From Betaproteobacteria bacterium HGW-Betaproteobacteria-9 (lineage in GTDB: Bacteria > Pseudomonadota > Gammaproteobacteria > Burkholderiales > Burkholderiaceae_C): 64,000 nt of DNA. The position numbers were made by a program, and so were the translations under genes. This document shows, piece after piece, positions 8,510 through 16,892 of the stretch (within the stretch, counting starts at the first letter, position 1; every line of letters begins with the position of its first letter). The notes beneath the pieces were generated by a model that had not been told where the DNA came from, searched no databases, and was given only the letters and a program-made list of their open reading frames with translations. Where the stretch lies: NCBI GenBank assembly GCA_002842215.1, contig PHCC01000010.1, positions 1 through 64,000 on the forward strand, given 5' to 3'.

Positions 8510-9279
8510 GCAATCTGTTCGAAGCCCAGGTGCTGACGGTTCACCACTGGACCGACCGCCTGTTCTCTTTCACCACCACCCGCGATCCGGGCTTTCGCTA
8601 CCAGAGCGGCCAGTTCGCCATGATCGGCCTCATGGTCGACGGCAGGCCCTTGCTGCGCGCCTACAGCATGGTGAGCCCGCACTACGAGGAGACGCTGGAG
8701 TTCCTGAGCATCAAGGTGCCGGATGGTCCGTTGACCTCGCTGCTGCAGCACATCCAGGTGGGCGACACGGTGCTGGTCGGCCGCAAGGCCTCGGGCACGT
8801 TGCTCACGCAGAACCTCACGCCCGGACGCCACCTGTACCTGCTGTCCACCGGCACCGGGTTGGCGCCGTTCATGAGCGTGGTCCGCGACCCCGACGTGTA
8901 CGAGCTGTTTGACAAGATCGTGCTGGTGCACGGCTGCCGGCAGGTGAACGAGCTTGCCTACGAGCACCTGATCACCCACGAACTGCCCCGCAACGAGTGG
9001 TTTGGCGAGCAGGCGCGTGCCCAGCTGCTGTACTACCCCACGGTCACGCGCGAGGCGTTTCGCCACCAGGGTCGCATCCCCACGCTGCTCGAAACCGGGC
9101 GCCTTCCGCACGACCTCGGCCTCCCTCCGCTGAGCACCTCGGACGACCGCTTCATGCTGTGCGGCAGCCCCGAGATGCTGCGCGACACGCGCGACCTGCT
9201 CGACAAGCTGGGCCTGCGCGAAGGCAACATGAGCCAGCCCGGGCAGTACGTGATCGAACGCGCCTTCGTGGACAAATGA
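8506..9279 (+). CDS. fpr: ferredoxin--NADP(+) reductase
   Basis: A 257-residue flavoprotein of the bacterial Fpr type. The FAD-binding part shows RAYSMVSPHYEETLEF, in place of the usual RxYS plus loop. The NADP part shows LLSTGTGLAPFMSVVRD and LCGSPEMLRDT, and the C-terminus ends YVIERAFVDK as in subclass I Fprs. ATG 8506 overlaps the DUF971 stop. Such enzymes exchange electrons between NADP(H) and ferredoxin, so it is the natural link between cellular NADPH and the two ferredoxins upstream. Confidence 0.9.
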   Translation: MSNLFEAQVLTVHHWTDRLFSFTTTRDPGFRYQSGQFAMIGLMVDGRPLLRAYSMVSPHYEETLEFLSIKVPDGPLTSLLQHIQVGDTVLVGRKASGTLLTQNLTPGRHLYLLSTGTGLAPFMSVVRDPDVYELFDKIVLVHGCRQVNELAYEHLITHELPRNEWFGEQARAQLLYYPTVTREAFRHQGRIPTLLETGRLPHDLGLPPLSTSDDRFMLCGSPEMLRDTRDLLDKLGLREGNMSQPGQYVIERAFVDK

Positions 9280-9283
9280 AACA

Positions 9284-9330
9284 CCCTCGCGGCGCTGCGC
9301 GCCACCCCCTCAAGGGGGCGGCACTGGCCG
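9284..9330 (+). repeat. GC-rich REP-like palindromic element
   Basis: Two inverted repeats in tandem: GGCGCTGCGCGCC, then CCCCCTCAAGGGGG. The same design (GGCGC-rich palindrome next to a C5/G5 palindrome) recurs near 58.6 kb in the other orientation. Such elements are common between genes in Comamonadaceae. It lies between the reductase and exporter genes and may act as a transcript-stabilising or attenuating hairpin. Confidence 0.6.
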
Positions 9331-9401
9331 TCCGACAGAGCCGGCCCGGCGGTGCCCCTGGATGGCGCCGCTTCATGCGGCACGGGTGGCGCTCCGGCAC
9401 C

Positions 9402-10427
9402 ATGGAAATCTGGCACGCGCGGTCCGACCACCTCGTCAGCCTGTGGCCCGGTGTGGCGCTGTGCGCCGTGATCGCGCTGGCCGCCGTGTTCGTCTCGGGC
9501 ATGCACGGCGGCCCGCCCATGCTGTACGGCCTGCTCATGGGCGCGGCGTTTCACTACCAAAGCCACGACCCGCGCACGGCACCCGGCGTGGACGCGTGCA
9601 TGCGCGTGGTGCTGCGGCTGGGCATTGGTTTGTTGGGCGCCCGCATCACGGTCGGACAGATTCAAAGCCTCGGCTGGGCCACCGGCCTCATCGTGGCCCT
9701 GGCGGTGGTCAGCACCGTGTTGTGTGGTGTGCTTGTGGCGCGCTGGCTGCGACTGTCGTGGAGCATGGGCTTGCTCGCCGGTGGCGCCACCGCCATTTGC
9801 GGCGCCGCCGCTGCGCTGGCCATTGCGGCCGTGCTGCCGAAAGACGAACACCGCGAGCGCAACACCTTGAGCGCGGTGGTACTCGCCACTGTGCTGTCCA
9901 CCGTGGCCATGCTGCTCTACCCGCTGATGGCCAGCGCGCTGGCGCTGCCGCCCCTGTGGGCAGGTGTTTTTCTAGGGGGCACCATTCACGATGTTGCGCA
10001 GGTTGTCGTGGCAGGCTATTCGCTTGGCCAAGAAGCAGGTGATACCGCATCCATCGTCAAGCTGCTTCGGGTAAGCCTATTGGTGCTGGTCGTTTTGGTG
10101 ATCTCGATCATTGTTGGACGTCTCCCGTCACAAGCGGTGGCGAAGAAAGCGACTGGAAAGTTCAGCCTTCCTGTCCCCAGTTTTCTGGTGCTGTTTGTGA
10201 TTCTGGTTGGCGTTCACTCGGCAGGCTGGATGTCTCCCTCCTTGCAGGAGAGCATGGCAGCGACCTCACGAGCGTGTCTGATGGTCGGTGTGACCGCACT
10301 GGGTATGAAGACGTCGTTTGTTGGACTGGCCCGAACGGGTTGGCGGCCAGCGGCGCTGATGTTCATCTCGACTGTTTGGATCGCCCTGTTTGTGCTGGGT
10401 GCAATTGAAGCGGTGATGCACTTCTGA
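9402..10427 (+). CDS. YeiH-family putative sulfate/sulfite exporter
   Basis: A 341-residue membrane protein with about ten hydrophobic segments and the YeiH/UPF0324 (Cons_hypoth698) features [27 protein letters not shown] and [17 protein letters not shown]. Relatives include CuyZ and TauZ, proposed sulfite/sulfate exporters in sulfonate degradation. The frame stays open upstream to an ATG at 9276 that overlaps the reductase stop, but that leader is just translated REP-like repeat, so ATG 9402 (or 9375) is preferred. Its place at the end of the cluster suggests it exports a product, perhaps an oxidised sulfur ion. Family roles are largely predicted. Confidence 0.8.
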   Translation: MEIWHARSDHLVSLWPGVALCAVIALAAVFVSGMHGGPPMLYGLLMGAAFHYQSHDPRTAPGVDACMRVVLRLGIGLLGARITVGQIQSLGWATGLIVALAVVSTVLCGVLVARWLRLSWSMGLLAGGATAICGAAAALAIAAVLPKDEHRERNTLSAVVLATVLSTVAMLLYPLMASALALPPLWAGVFLGGTIHDVAQVVVAGYSLGQEAGDTASIVKLLRVSLLVLVVLVISIIVGRLPSQAVAKKATGKFSLPVPSFLVLFVILVGVHSAGWMSPSLQESMAATSRACLMVGVTALGMKTSFVGLARTGWRPAALMFISTVWIALFVLGAIEAVMHF

Positions 10428-10498
10428 GCTCGGTTTTCTGGATCTGTCGAAAACAAGCCTACTCTGTAAAGTCAAAAGACATCAAAAGTGGAAATCCC

Positions 10499-11248
10499 AT
10501 GAAAGTCATCGTCCCCGTCAAACGCGTGGTGGACTACAACGTCAAAGTGCGCGTCAAGGCAGACCAGTCCGGCATGGACCTGGCCAACGTCAAGATGAGC
10601 ATGAACCCGTTTGACGAGATCGCGGTCGAAGAAGCCGTGCGCCTGAAAGAGAAGGGTGTCGTCACCGAAGTGATCGCCGTCTCCTGCGGCGTCACACAGT
10701 GCCAGGAAACCCTGCGCACCGCCATGGCCATCGGCGCCGACCGCGCCATCCTGGTGGAAACGGCTGAAGAACTGCAGCCGCTGGCCGTGGCCAAGTTGCT
10801 CAAGGCTCTGATGGACAAGGAACAGCCCGGACTCGTGATCCTGGGCAAACAGGCCATCGACGACGACTGCAACCAGACCGGCCAGATGCTTGCCGCGCTG
10901 GCTGATTTGCCCCAGGGCACGTTTGCCAGCAAGGTCGAGGTGGTGGACGGCAAGGTCAACGTGACCCGCGAAGTCGACGGCGGCCTGGAAGTCCTGAGCC
11001 TCAGCCTGCCGGCCATCGTCACCACCGACCTGCGCCTGAACGAGCCGCGCTACGTGACGCTGCCCAACATCATGAAGGCCAAGAAGAAGCAGATGGACAT
11101 CGTCAAACCCGAAGACCTCGGTGTGGACGTGAGCCCGCGCCTCAAGACCCTGAAGGTCAGCGAGCCGCCCAAGCGCGGTGCGGGCATCAAGGTGCCGGAC
11201 GTCGCAACGCTCGTCGAAAAACTCAAGAACGAAGCCAAGGTCATCTGA
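10499..11248 (+). CDS. etfB: electron transfer flavoprotein, beta subunit
   Basis: A 249-residue protein matching EtfB throughout: [20 protein letters not shown] at the start, [16 protein letters not shown], and the family signature [27 protein letters not shown]. It binds AMP and pairs with EtfA to carry electrons from acyl-CoA or other flavin dehydrogenases to ETF-quinone oxidoreductase. It lies 72 bases after the exporter and 38 bases before etfA. Confidence 0.95.
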   Translation: MKVIVPVKRVVDYNVKVRVKADQSGMDLANVKMSMNPFDEIAVEEAVRLKEKGVVTEVIAVSCGVTQCQETLRTAMAIGADRAILVETAEELQPLAVAKLLKALMDKEQPGLVILGKQAIDDDCNQTGQMLAALADLPQGTFASKVEVVDGKVNVTREVDGGLEVLSLSLPAIVTTDLRLNEPRYVTLPNIMKAKKKQMDIVKPEDLGVDVSPRLKTLKVSEPPKRGAGIKVPDVATLVEKLKNEAKVI

Positions 11249-11285
11249 AGACCGCTGACATCAACGATCCAGAGGAACACAGAAC

Positions 11286-12218
11286 ATGACCGCACTCGTC
11301 ATTGCCGAACACGACAACGCCAGCATCAAGGGCGCCACGCTCAACACCGTCGCCGCCGCCGCCCAGTGCGGGGGTGAGGTGCATGTGCTGATCGCCGGCT
11401 ACAACGCCGGCCCGGCCGCCGCAGCCGCGGCCCAGATCGCCGGCGTCGCCAAAGTCATCCACGCCGACGCCGAATACCTGGCACACGGCCTGTCCGAGAA
11501 CATGGCCGCCCAGGTGCTGGCCATCGCATGGAACTACAGCCACATCCTGTTCCCCGCCACCGCCAGCGGCAAGAACATCGCCCCGCGCGTGGCCGCCAAG
11601 CTCGACGTGGGCCAGATCAGCGACATCACCAAGGTGATCGCCGCCGATACCTTCGAGCGCCCGATCTACGCCGGCAACGCCATTGCCACCGTGCAGAGCG
11701 TCGACGCCACCAAGGTCATCACCGTGCGCACCACGGGTTTTGATCCGGCAGCCGCCACCGGTGGCAGCGCTGCGGTGGAAACCCAGGCAGCGCTTGCCGA
11801 CAGCGGCAAGAGCACCTTCCTGGGCAGCGAAATCGCCAAGAGCGACCGCCCCGAACTGACCGCCGCCAAGATCATCGTCTCGGGTGGCCGCGCGCTGGGC
11901 AGTGCCGAGAAGTTCAACGAGGTCATGACCCCGCTGGCCGACAAGCTCGGTGCCGCACTCGGCGCGAGCCGCGCCGCGGTGGACGCGGGCTACGCGCCGA
12001 ACGACTGGCAGGTCGGCCAGACCGGCAAGATCGTCGCGCCTCAGCTGTACGTGGCCTGCGGCATCTCGGGCGCGATCCAGCACCTGGCCGGCATGAAGGA
12101 CAGCAAGGTGATCGTGGCGATCAACAAGGACCCCGAGGCCCCGATCTTCTCGGTGGCCGACTATGGTCTGGAGGCCGATCTTTTCACCGCTGTGCCACAG
12201 TTGATGGAAAGTCTGTAA
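11286..12218 (+). CDS. etfA: electron transfer flavoprotein, alpha subunit
   Basis: A 310-residue EtfA. The N-terminal half covers the domain shared with EtfB. The C-terminal FAD-binding half shows [35 protein letters not shown] and [30 protein letters not shown] gives a ribosome site. It forms a dimer with EtfB. No acyl-CoA dehydrogenase follows within the window, so its electron donor must be encoded elsewhere or be one of the redox proteins upstream. The 208 bases after it hold nothing I recognise. Confidence 0.95.
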   Translation: MTALVIAEHDNASIKGATLNTVAAAAQCGGEVHVLIAGYNAGPAAAAAAQIAGVAKVIHADAEYLAHGLSENMAAQVLAIAWNYSHILFPATASGKNIAPRVAAKLDVGQISDITKVIAADTFERPIYAGNAIATVQSVDATKVITVRTTGFDPAAATGGSAAVETQAALADSGKSTFLGSEIAKSDRPELTAAKIIVSGGRALGSAEKFNEVMTPLADKLGAALGASRAAVDAGYAPNDWQVGQTGKIVAPQLYVACGISGAIQHLAGMKDSKVIVAINKDPEAPIFSVADYGLEADLFTAVPQLMESL

Positions 12219-12426
12219 GGAAGCAGCCCCTTCAAAGATCTGGCAAATCACGTTCGCTATCGAGGCTTTGGCTTGATGACCGCTCAGGGTCGCTATGGAA
12301 AGCTTGGCGGGACTCGATGAGTACGCAATCTACGATACCTGAGACGAGTCGCCCCTGCATTCACGAGCGACCATGATGCCTAGCGGTGCGATGGGGTGGG
12401 CATCTGTCATGCAACACCTGCAATGC

Positions 12427-13239
12427 TCAGGCCGTGGTCGATGATTCTTGGAGGAATTCACAGATTGCGTTTCCGAATTCCCTAGGTGCTTCTGCGTTGG
12501 GCTGGTGGCCGGCGCCTGGCATGACGTGCAGGCGCGCGCCAGCAATACCGGCCATGATGTGTTCGGAGTGCGCGGGTGGATTGGCGCCATCGTGTTCGCC
12601 GACGATGGCCAAGGCCGGACACTTCACATGAGACAGCATGTGCTCGATGCCAACGCGACGCAGAATCGGGGCGGCGGCACGCTGGATGGCAGGGCCGTCG
12701 TTGTTGATGAAGGCCTTGTACTGAGCATGCACGTCGGACGCGCGTGCGGGATCGCTCAGGAAGCCGGATCCATACAGTACCGGGGCCAGCAACGGCCACG
12801 CACCCGAGGGGTCGCTGGCGTAACTGGCCAGCAGTGATTCATAGCGGGTCAGCTTCTCGACCGGTTCTGCATGGGCGGAGGCGCCGCAGGTTGTGAGCGA
12901 ACGCACGCGATCGGGCCATTGCGCCGCCACACGGATGCCGACCACGCCGCCCACCGATGACCCCACCCAGTGCGCGGGGCCGATCTGCAGCGCATCCTGC
13001 ACTGCCATCACATCGGCGCAAAGATTGTCCACGTCGTGACCCCCAAGTGCGCGCGCGCTGCGTCCCATGCTGCGACCGTCGATGGTGATGCAGTGGAAAT
13101 GGGGTGTCAGCATTGGCAGCTGCGCGGCATACATCTCGCCGCTGAAGAACAGGCCGTGCAGCAACAGCACAGGGGGCAGCGCAGGGTCGCCGAAGCGTTC
13201 GACCCACAGTTGGGTGTGATTGGCCTGAATCAGCGGCAT
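12427..13239 (-). CDS. alpha/beta hydrolase
   Basis: A 270-residue single-domain hydrolase. The nucleophile elbow is GSSVGG (about Ser90), the acid lies in GEHDGANPP and the histidine in GAGHQPN, and the HGLFFSG oxyanion-hole segment is near residue 28. Size and layout resemble 3-oxoadipate enol-lactonase and related C-C or ester hydrolases. GAGGAG precedes the start by six bases. It is the last gene of the minus-strand Liv-type operon, 50 bases after livF, and probably hydrolyses an ester, lactone or amide from the imported compound. Confidence 0.85.
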   Translation of the reverse strand: MPLIQANHTQLWVERFGDPALPPVLLLHGLFFSGEMYAAQLPMLTPHFHCITIDGRSMGRSARALGGHDVDNLCADVMAVQDALQIGPAHWVGSSVGGVVGIRVAAQWPDRVRSLTTCGASAHAEPVEKLTRYESLLASYASDPSGAWPLLAPVLYGSGFLSDPARASDVHAQYKAFINNDGPAIQRAAAPILRRVGIEHMLSHVKCPALAIVGEHDGANPPAHSEHIMAGIAGARLHVMPGAGHQPNAEAPREFGNAICEFLQESSTTA

Positions 13240-13289
13240 GTGGATCTCCTCATTTGGCAGATGGTGGATGGGGTCTGGCGTCTCCGGGG

Positions 13290-13994
13290 TCAGGCCATGC
13301 CGACCCAGGTGTCGATGACATCGGGCTGCGCGCGCAGTTGCGGCACGCTGCCGTGGAATCGGACCTCTCCATGGCCGATCACGAGCACGTCGTCTGCCAG
13401 ATCGAGGGCGATGTCGAGCTTCTGTTCGATCAGGAGCATGGCCAAGCCCTCGCGTTTCAGGCGCGACAGCGTCTCGGCGACCCGCTCCACCATCTGGGGC
13501 GACAACCCTTCGGTGGGTTCGTCCACGATCAGCAGGCGCGGATTGCCCATCAGGGCCCGGCACAGCACCAGCATTTGCTGCTCGCCGCCGGACAGCGCAC
13601 CCGCGGGCGCTTGGCGACGCTCGCGCAGGCGTGGAAAAAGGTCGTAGCAACGATCCAGATCCCAGGCCGTGGTGGCACCCTGCAGGGGCGCGCGTTGTCC
13701 CAGTCGAAGGTTTTCCTCGACGTCGAGCTGCCCGAAAACTTCGCGGTTTTCAGGGACATAGCCGATGCCGGCACGGGCAATCCGAAAGGCGCGTTCGTGC
13801 ACCAGTTCACGGTCCATGAAGCGCACCGAACCGTGGCGAGTCACGCGGCCCACCAGCGCGCGGGCGACGGTCGAGCGGCCTGCGCCATTGCGGCCGACCA
13901 GCGTGAGAACGCGGCCTTCACCCAGGCTGAGATCGAGTCCGAAGAGCACCTGACTGGCTCCATAGAAGGCATTGAGCCCACGTACTTCAAGCAT
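13290..13994 (-). CDS. livF: branched-chain-type ABC transporter ATP-binding protein LivF
   Basis: A 234-residue LivF-class ATPase with IGYVPENREVF, ABC signature LSGGEQQML and Walker B LLIVDEPTEGLSP. The Walker A reads GRNGAGRST: the lysine that normally contacts the ATP phosphates is arginine (codon CGC). The rest of the protein is intact, so it may be a less active or regulatory subunit paired with a normal LivG. The start overlaps the livG stop by eight bases. Confidence 0.88.
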   Translation of the reverse strand: MLEVRGLNAFYGASQVLFGLDLSLGEGRVLTLVGRNGAGRSTVARALVGRVTRHGSVRFMDRELVHERAFRIARAGIGYVPENREVFGQLDVEENLRLGQRAPLQGATTAWDLDRCYDLFPRLRERRQAPAGALSGGEQQMLVLCRALMGNPRLLIVDEPTEGLSPQMVERVAETLSRLKREGLAMLLIEQKLDIALDLADDVLVIGHGEVRFHGSVPQLRAQPDVIDTWVGMA

Positions 13995-14754
13995 CTTCCA
14001 TGGCCTCCTGCGCCTGGTGCTGACCAAAATAGGCGGCGCGCACCGCGGGATGACTGCGCACCACTTCAGGGGTGTCCACCGCGATGACCTGCCCATACAC
14101 CAGCACGGCGATGCGGTCCGCCAGATCGAAGACCACGTTCATGTCGTGTTCGATCATCATCAGGGTGCGCCCTTCACTGATGCGGCGCACGAGCGAAATC
14201 ACGCGTTGGGTCTCGGCACGACTCATCCCTGCGGTCGGTTCGTCCAGCAACACGCAGCGCGGGTTGCCCACCACCGTCATGCCGATTTCCAGCAAACGCT
14301 GATCGGCGTAGCTCAGGTCGCGGGCCGGTGTGTCTTCGCGCGGACCCAGCTCAAGCATTTCCAGCAATTCGTCCACCTGGTTCGCCAGCGGGCGATGATG
14401 TGAGAGTGATGACAGCAACCCCAGGCGCTGACCCTGGGACCACATGGCGCCAATGCACAGGTTCTCGCGCACGCTCAGTGCGCCAAACAGGTTGCTCACC
14501 TGGAAGCTGCGGCCCAGGCCAGCGCGTGCCAGGCGGTAGGGTGGTTGGCCCGTCACGTCGACACCATGCAGGTGGATACTGCCGGCATTGGGCGAAAGCT
14601 GCCCCGAGATGAGGGCGAACAGTGTGGACTTGCCGGCGCCATTGGGACCGATCAATGCCAGCCGTTCACCTTCGCGCACCTCAAGGTTGGTGCCACGGAT
14701 GATTTCGGTGAGGCCGAACGACTTGCGCAGGTTCCTAAGTTCAAGGGCATTCAT
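13987..14754 (-). CDS. livG: branched-chain-type ABC transporter ATP-binding protein LivG
   Basis: A 255-residue LivG-class ATPase with intact Walker A GPNGAGKST, FQVSNLFGALSVRENL, signature LSYADQRLLEIG and Walker B VLLDEPTAGMS. The SYADQ form of the signature is typical of LivG, which usually carries a degenerate LSGGQ. It is translationally coupled to livM (ATGA overlap). It energises the importer with LivF. Confidence 0.92.
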   Translation of the reverse strand: MNALELRNLRKSFGLTEIIRGTNLEVREGERLALIGPNGAGKSTLFALISGQLSPNAGSIHLHGVDVTGQPPYRLARAGLGRSFQVSNLFGALSVRENLCIGAMWSQGQRLGLLSSLSHHRPLANQVDELLEMLELGPREDTPARDLSYADQRLLEIGMTVVGNPRCVLLDEPTAGMSRAETQRVISLVRRISEGRTLMMIEHDMNVVFDLADRIAVLVYGQVIAVDTPEVVRSHPAVRAAYFGQHQAQEAMEDA

Positions 14755-15920
14755 CGCATGCCTCCTGCGCGGTGAAGCGCGCGTGCCAGCCACAGCGTGA
14801 CGGCGAGTCCCGAGCCCAGCAGCATGGTCTGCAGGGCGGTCGGCCCGAGATGCTGCCAGCCGGGCAGCTTCGTGGGCTCGCCCAAGGCCAACTGATAGGC
14901 GGTCTCGGTGAAGATCACCAGCAGTGACGAAAAACCGAGGACAAGCGCGGCGGTCCTGGCTGTCGCGCCGTCGCTTGCGCGGCGCATCCAGGCGACTTTG
15001 GCCAGACCCACGATCCCCTCTGGTGCCAGCCACACCACGGTGACGAAAACAAATCCGTAGTAGAAGAGCCAGGCGCGGGTCCATTCGGACACGACGCTTT
15101 GCATCACCGTCAGAAAGGTCGCACCGACCAGCGGCCCCAGCGTGCTGCCCACGCCGCCGATCACCGTTAGCAACAGCACGTTGGCCGAGGTATGCAGCGA
15201 CACAGCGTCCACCGTCACGATTTCATATGCCAGCGCAGACAGCGTACCGGCAACACCCGCGAGCGTGCTGGCCACCAGGTAGGACGCCCAGCGCACGTTG
15301 GCGGTGCAAAAGCCCGAAAACTCGGCGCGCTGGGGGTTCTCCCTCACCGCCAGCGTGGCCATGCCAAAGGGGGTGCGTGCGATCCAGTGCACGGCGGCGA
15401 GCACGGCCAACGACCACGCGGCGGTGAGCAGCAACTGCGCGTCGGCGCGACCGTAGTCGATGCCCAACAGCGACGCGACCTCCGTGCGTCGCAACGTGAC
15501 GCCGGCTTCGCCTCCGAAAAATCCGGGGAACATCAGAAAGCACGCTGCGACAAGCTCACCCAGGCCCAGCGTCACCATGGCGAAGGCGACGCCGCTACGC
15601 CGTGTGACCGGGTAGCCGAGCACCAGGCCGCAGACCAGGCCGACGGAGGCACCCACCAGAGGCAACAGTTCATACACTGGCCATCCGCCGGCCAGCCAGC
15701 GCACGGCATGCGCCGTGATGAAGGCCGCGAGCCCGAAATTCACGGCGTGCCCGAAGGACAGCATGCCGGTGCGCCCGAACAGCAACTGATAGCTCAGCCC
15801 GAAGCTCCACAGAACCATGACCTGGGTGGTCAGCTGGACGACAAAACTGCCACCCAGCATGGCGACAGACAGCGTCACCGCGAGAAACGCGGCGACGCCC
15901 AACCTGGAAGCATGGGTCAT
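14751..15920 (-). CDS. livM: branched-chain-type ABC transporter permease LivM
   Basis: A 389-residue membrane protein with about ten hydrophobic segments and the LivM core (LSFGHAVNFGLAAF, GVAFAMVTLGLGEL, VRENPQRAEFSGF, IGGVGSTLGPLVGA). After the usual end near WLAPEGIVGLAK it has about 90 extra residues with two more hydrophobic stretches, making it longer than the usual 300-330. The start overlaps the livH stop by one base. Confidence 0.9.
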   Translation of the reverse strand: MTHASRLGVAAFLAVTLSVAMLGGSFVVQLTTQVMVLWSFGLSYQLLFGRTGMLSFGHAVNFGLAAFITAHAVRWLAGGWPVYELLPLVGASVGLVCGLVLGYPVTRRSGVAFAMVTLGLGELVAACFLMFPGFFGGEAGVTLRRTEVASLLGIDYGRADAQLLLTAAWSLAVLAAVHWIARTPFGMATLAVRENPQRAEFSGFCTANVRWASYLVASTLAGVAGTLSALAYEIVTVDAVSLHTSANVLLLTVIGGVGSTLGPLVGATFLTVMQSVVSEWTRAWLFYYGFVFVTVVWLAPEGIVGLAKVAWMRRASDGATARTAALVLGFSSLLVIFTETAYQLALGEPTKLPGWQHLGPTALQTMLLGSGLAVTLWLARALHRAGGMR

Positions 15921-16852
15921 CAGGCGTCCCTCCGTCCGAACAGGCCACGGGGGCGCAGCAACAGCATGGCCACCATCAGTGCATAGGGTGCGATGGGCGC
16001 GAACTGCGAGATCTTGATCTCGGCCAGGGCGGCCGGTGCGTGCAGGGCCAGGGGGGCGATGGCCTGGCCCAGGCGCAGGTCTACGGCAATCAGCAGCGTC
16101 TGCAGCATACCGATGAGCAGGGCAGCCAGGAATGCGCCCTGGATCGAACCCAAACCACCGATGACGACCACCACGAACACGATGGTGCCGAGTTGGGCCG
16201 CCATCGAGGGTTCGGTGGTGAGCGCCGCGCCCCCGATCACACCCGCCAGGGCCGCCAGCGCACTGCCCAGACCGAACACCCACATGAAGACCCGGTCCGT
16301 GTCGTGCCCCAGGTTTTCGACCATCATCGGGTGCGTCAGCGCGGCCCGGACGATGAGCCCGACGCGGGTGTGGGCCACGAGCAGGTACAGGCTGCCCAGG
16401 GCGGTTGCGGCGACGAGCACCATGAAGCCCTTGTAGGCCGGATAAGGTGTGCCGAACCAATGGAACAGGCTGCCTTCCAGCGCAGGTGGAAAGTGGTGAT
16501 CGACGACGCCGGCGCCCCACACCAGCTTGACCGCCTCCTCGATGAGGAACGCGAGCCCGAATGTGAACAGGAGCTCGGCGACGTGGCCGCGGGCGTGCAG
16601 CGGACGCAGCAGCCAGCGCTCCAGCGCGCAACCCAGCAGCCCTACGAGCAGCGGGGCGACCACCACTGCGATACCGAAGCCCAAGGGTTGCGCCAGTGCA
16701 TAGCCCACGTAGGCGCCGAGCATATAGAGGCTGGCATGGGCGAAGTTCATGATGCCCATCAGGCTGAACACAAGGGTCAGCCCGGCGGCCAGCATGAACA
16801 GCAGGAAGCCGTAGGTCAGGCCGTTCAACAAAGAGGAAGCGATGACGTCCAT
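15920..16852 (-). CDS. livH: branched-chain-type ABC transporter permease LivH
   Basis: A 310-residue membrane protein of the LivH family with GLTYGFLLFMLAAGLTLVFSL and MGIMNFAHASLYMLGAY at the start and VVVIGGLGSIQGAF later. It has about eight membrane segments. It pairs with LivM to make the channel. The binding-protein gene lies 40 bases upstream on the same strand. Confidence 0.92.
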   Translation of the reverse strand: MDVIASSLLNGLTYGFLLFMLAAGLTLVFSLMGIMNFAHASLYMLGAYVGYALAQPLGFGIAVVVAPLLVGLLGCALERWLLRPLHARGHVAELLFTFGLAFLIEEAVKLVWGAGVVDHHFPPALEGSLFHWFGTPYPAYKGFMVLVAATALGSLYLLVAHTRVGLIVRAALTHPMMVENLGHDTDRVFMWVFGLGSALAALAGVIGGAALTTEPSMAAQLGTIVFVVVVIGGLGSIQGAFLAALLIGMLQTLLIAVDLRLGQAIAPLALHAPAALAEIKISQFAPIAPYALMVAMLLLRPRGLFGRRDA

Positions 16853-16892
16853 CAGTGATCCATTGCGTTGGTCCGGGTGTCGCTCACGCGGC

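Noticed and set aside
8997-9401. N-terminal extension of the YeiH exporter
   Set aside because: It overlaps the reductase gene and then translates a palindromic repeat. Family proteins start near the first membrane segment.
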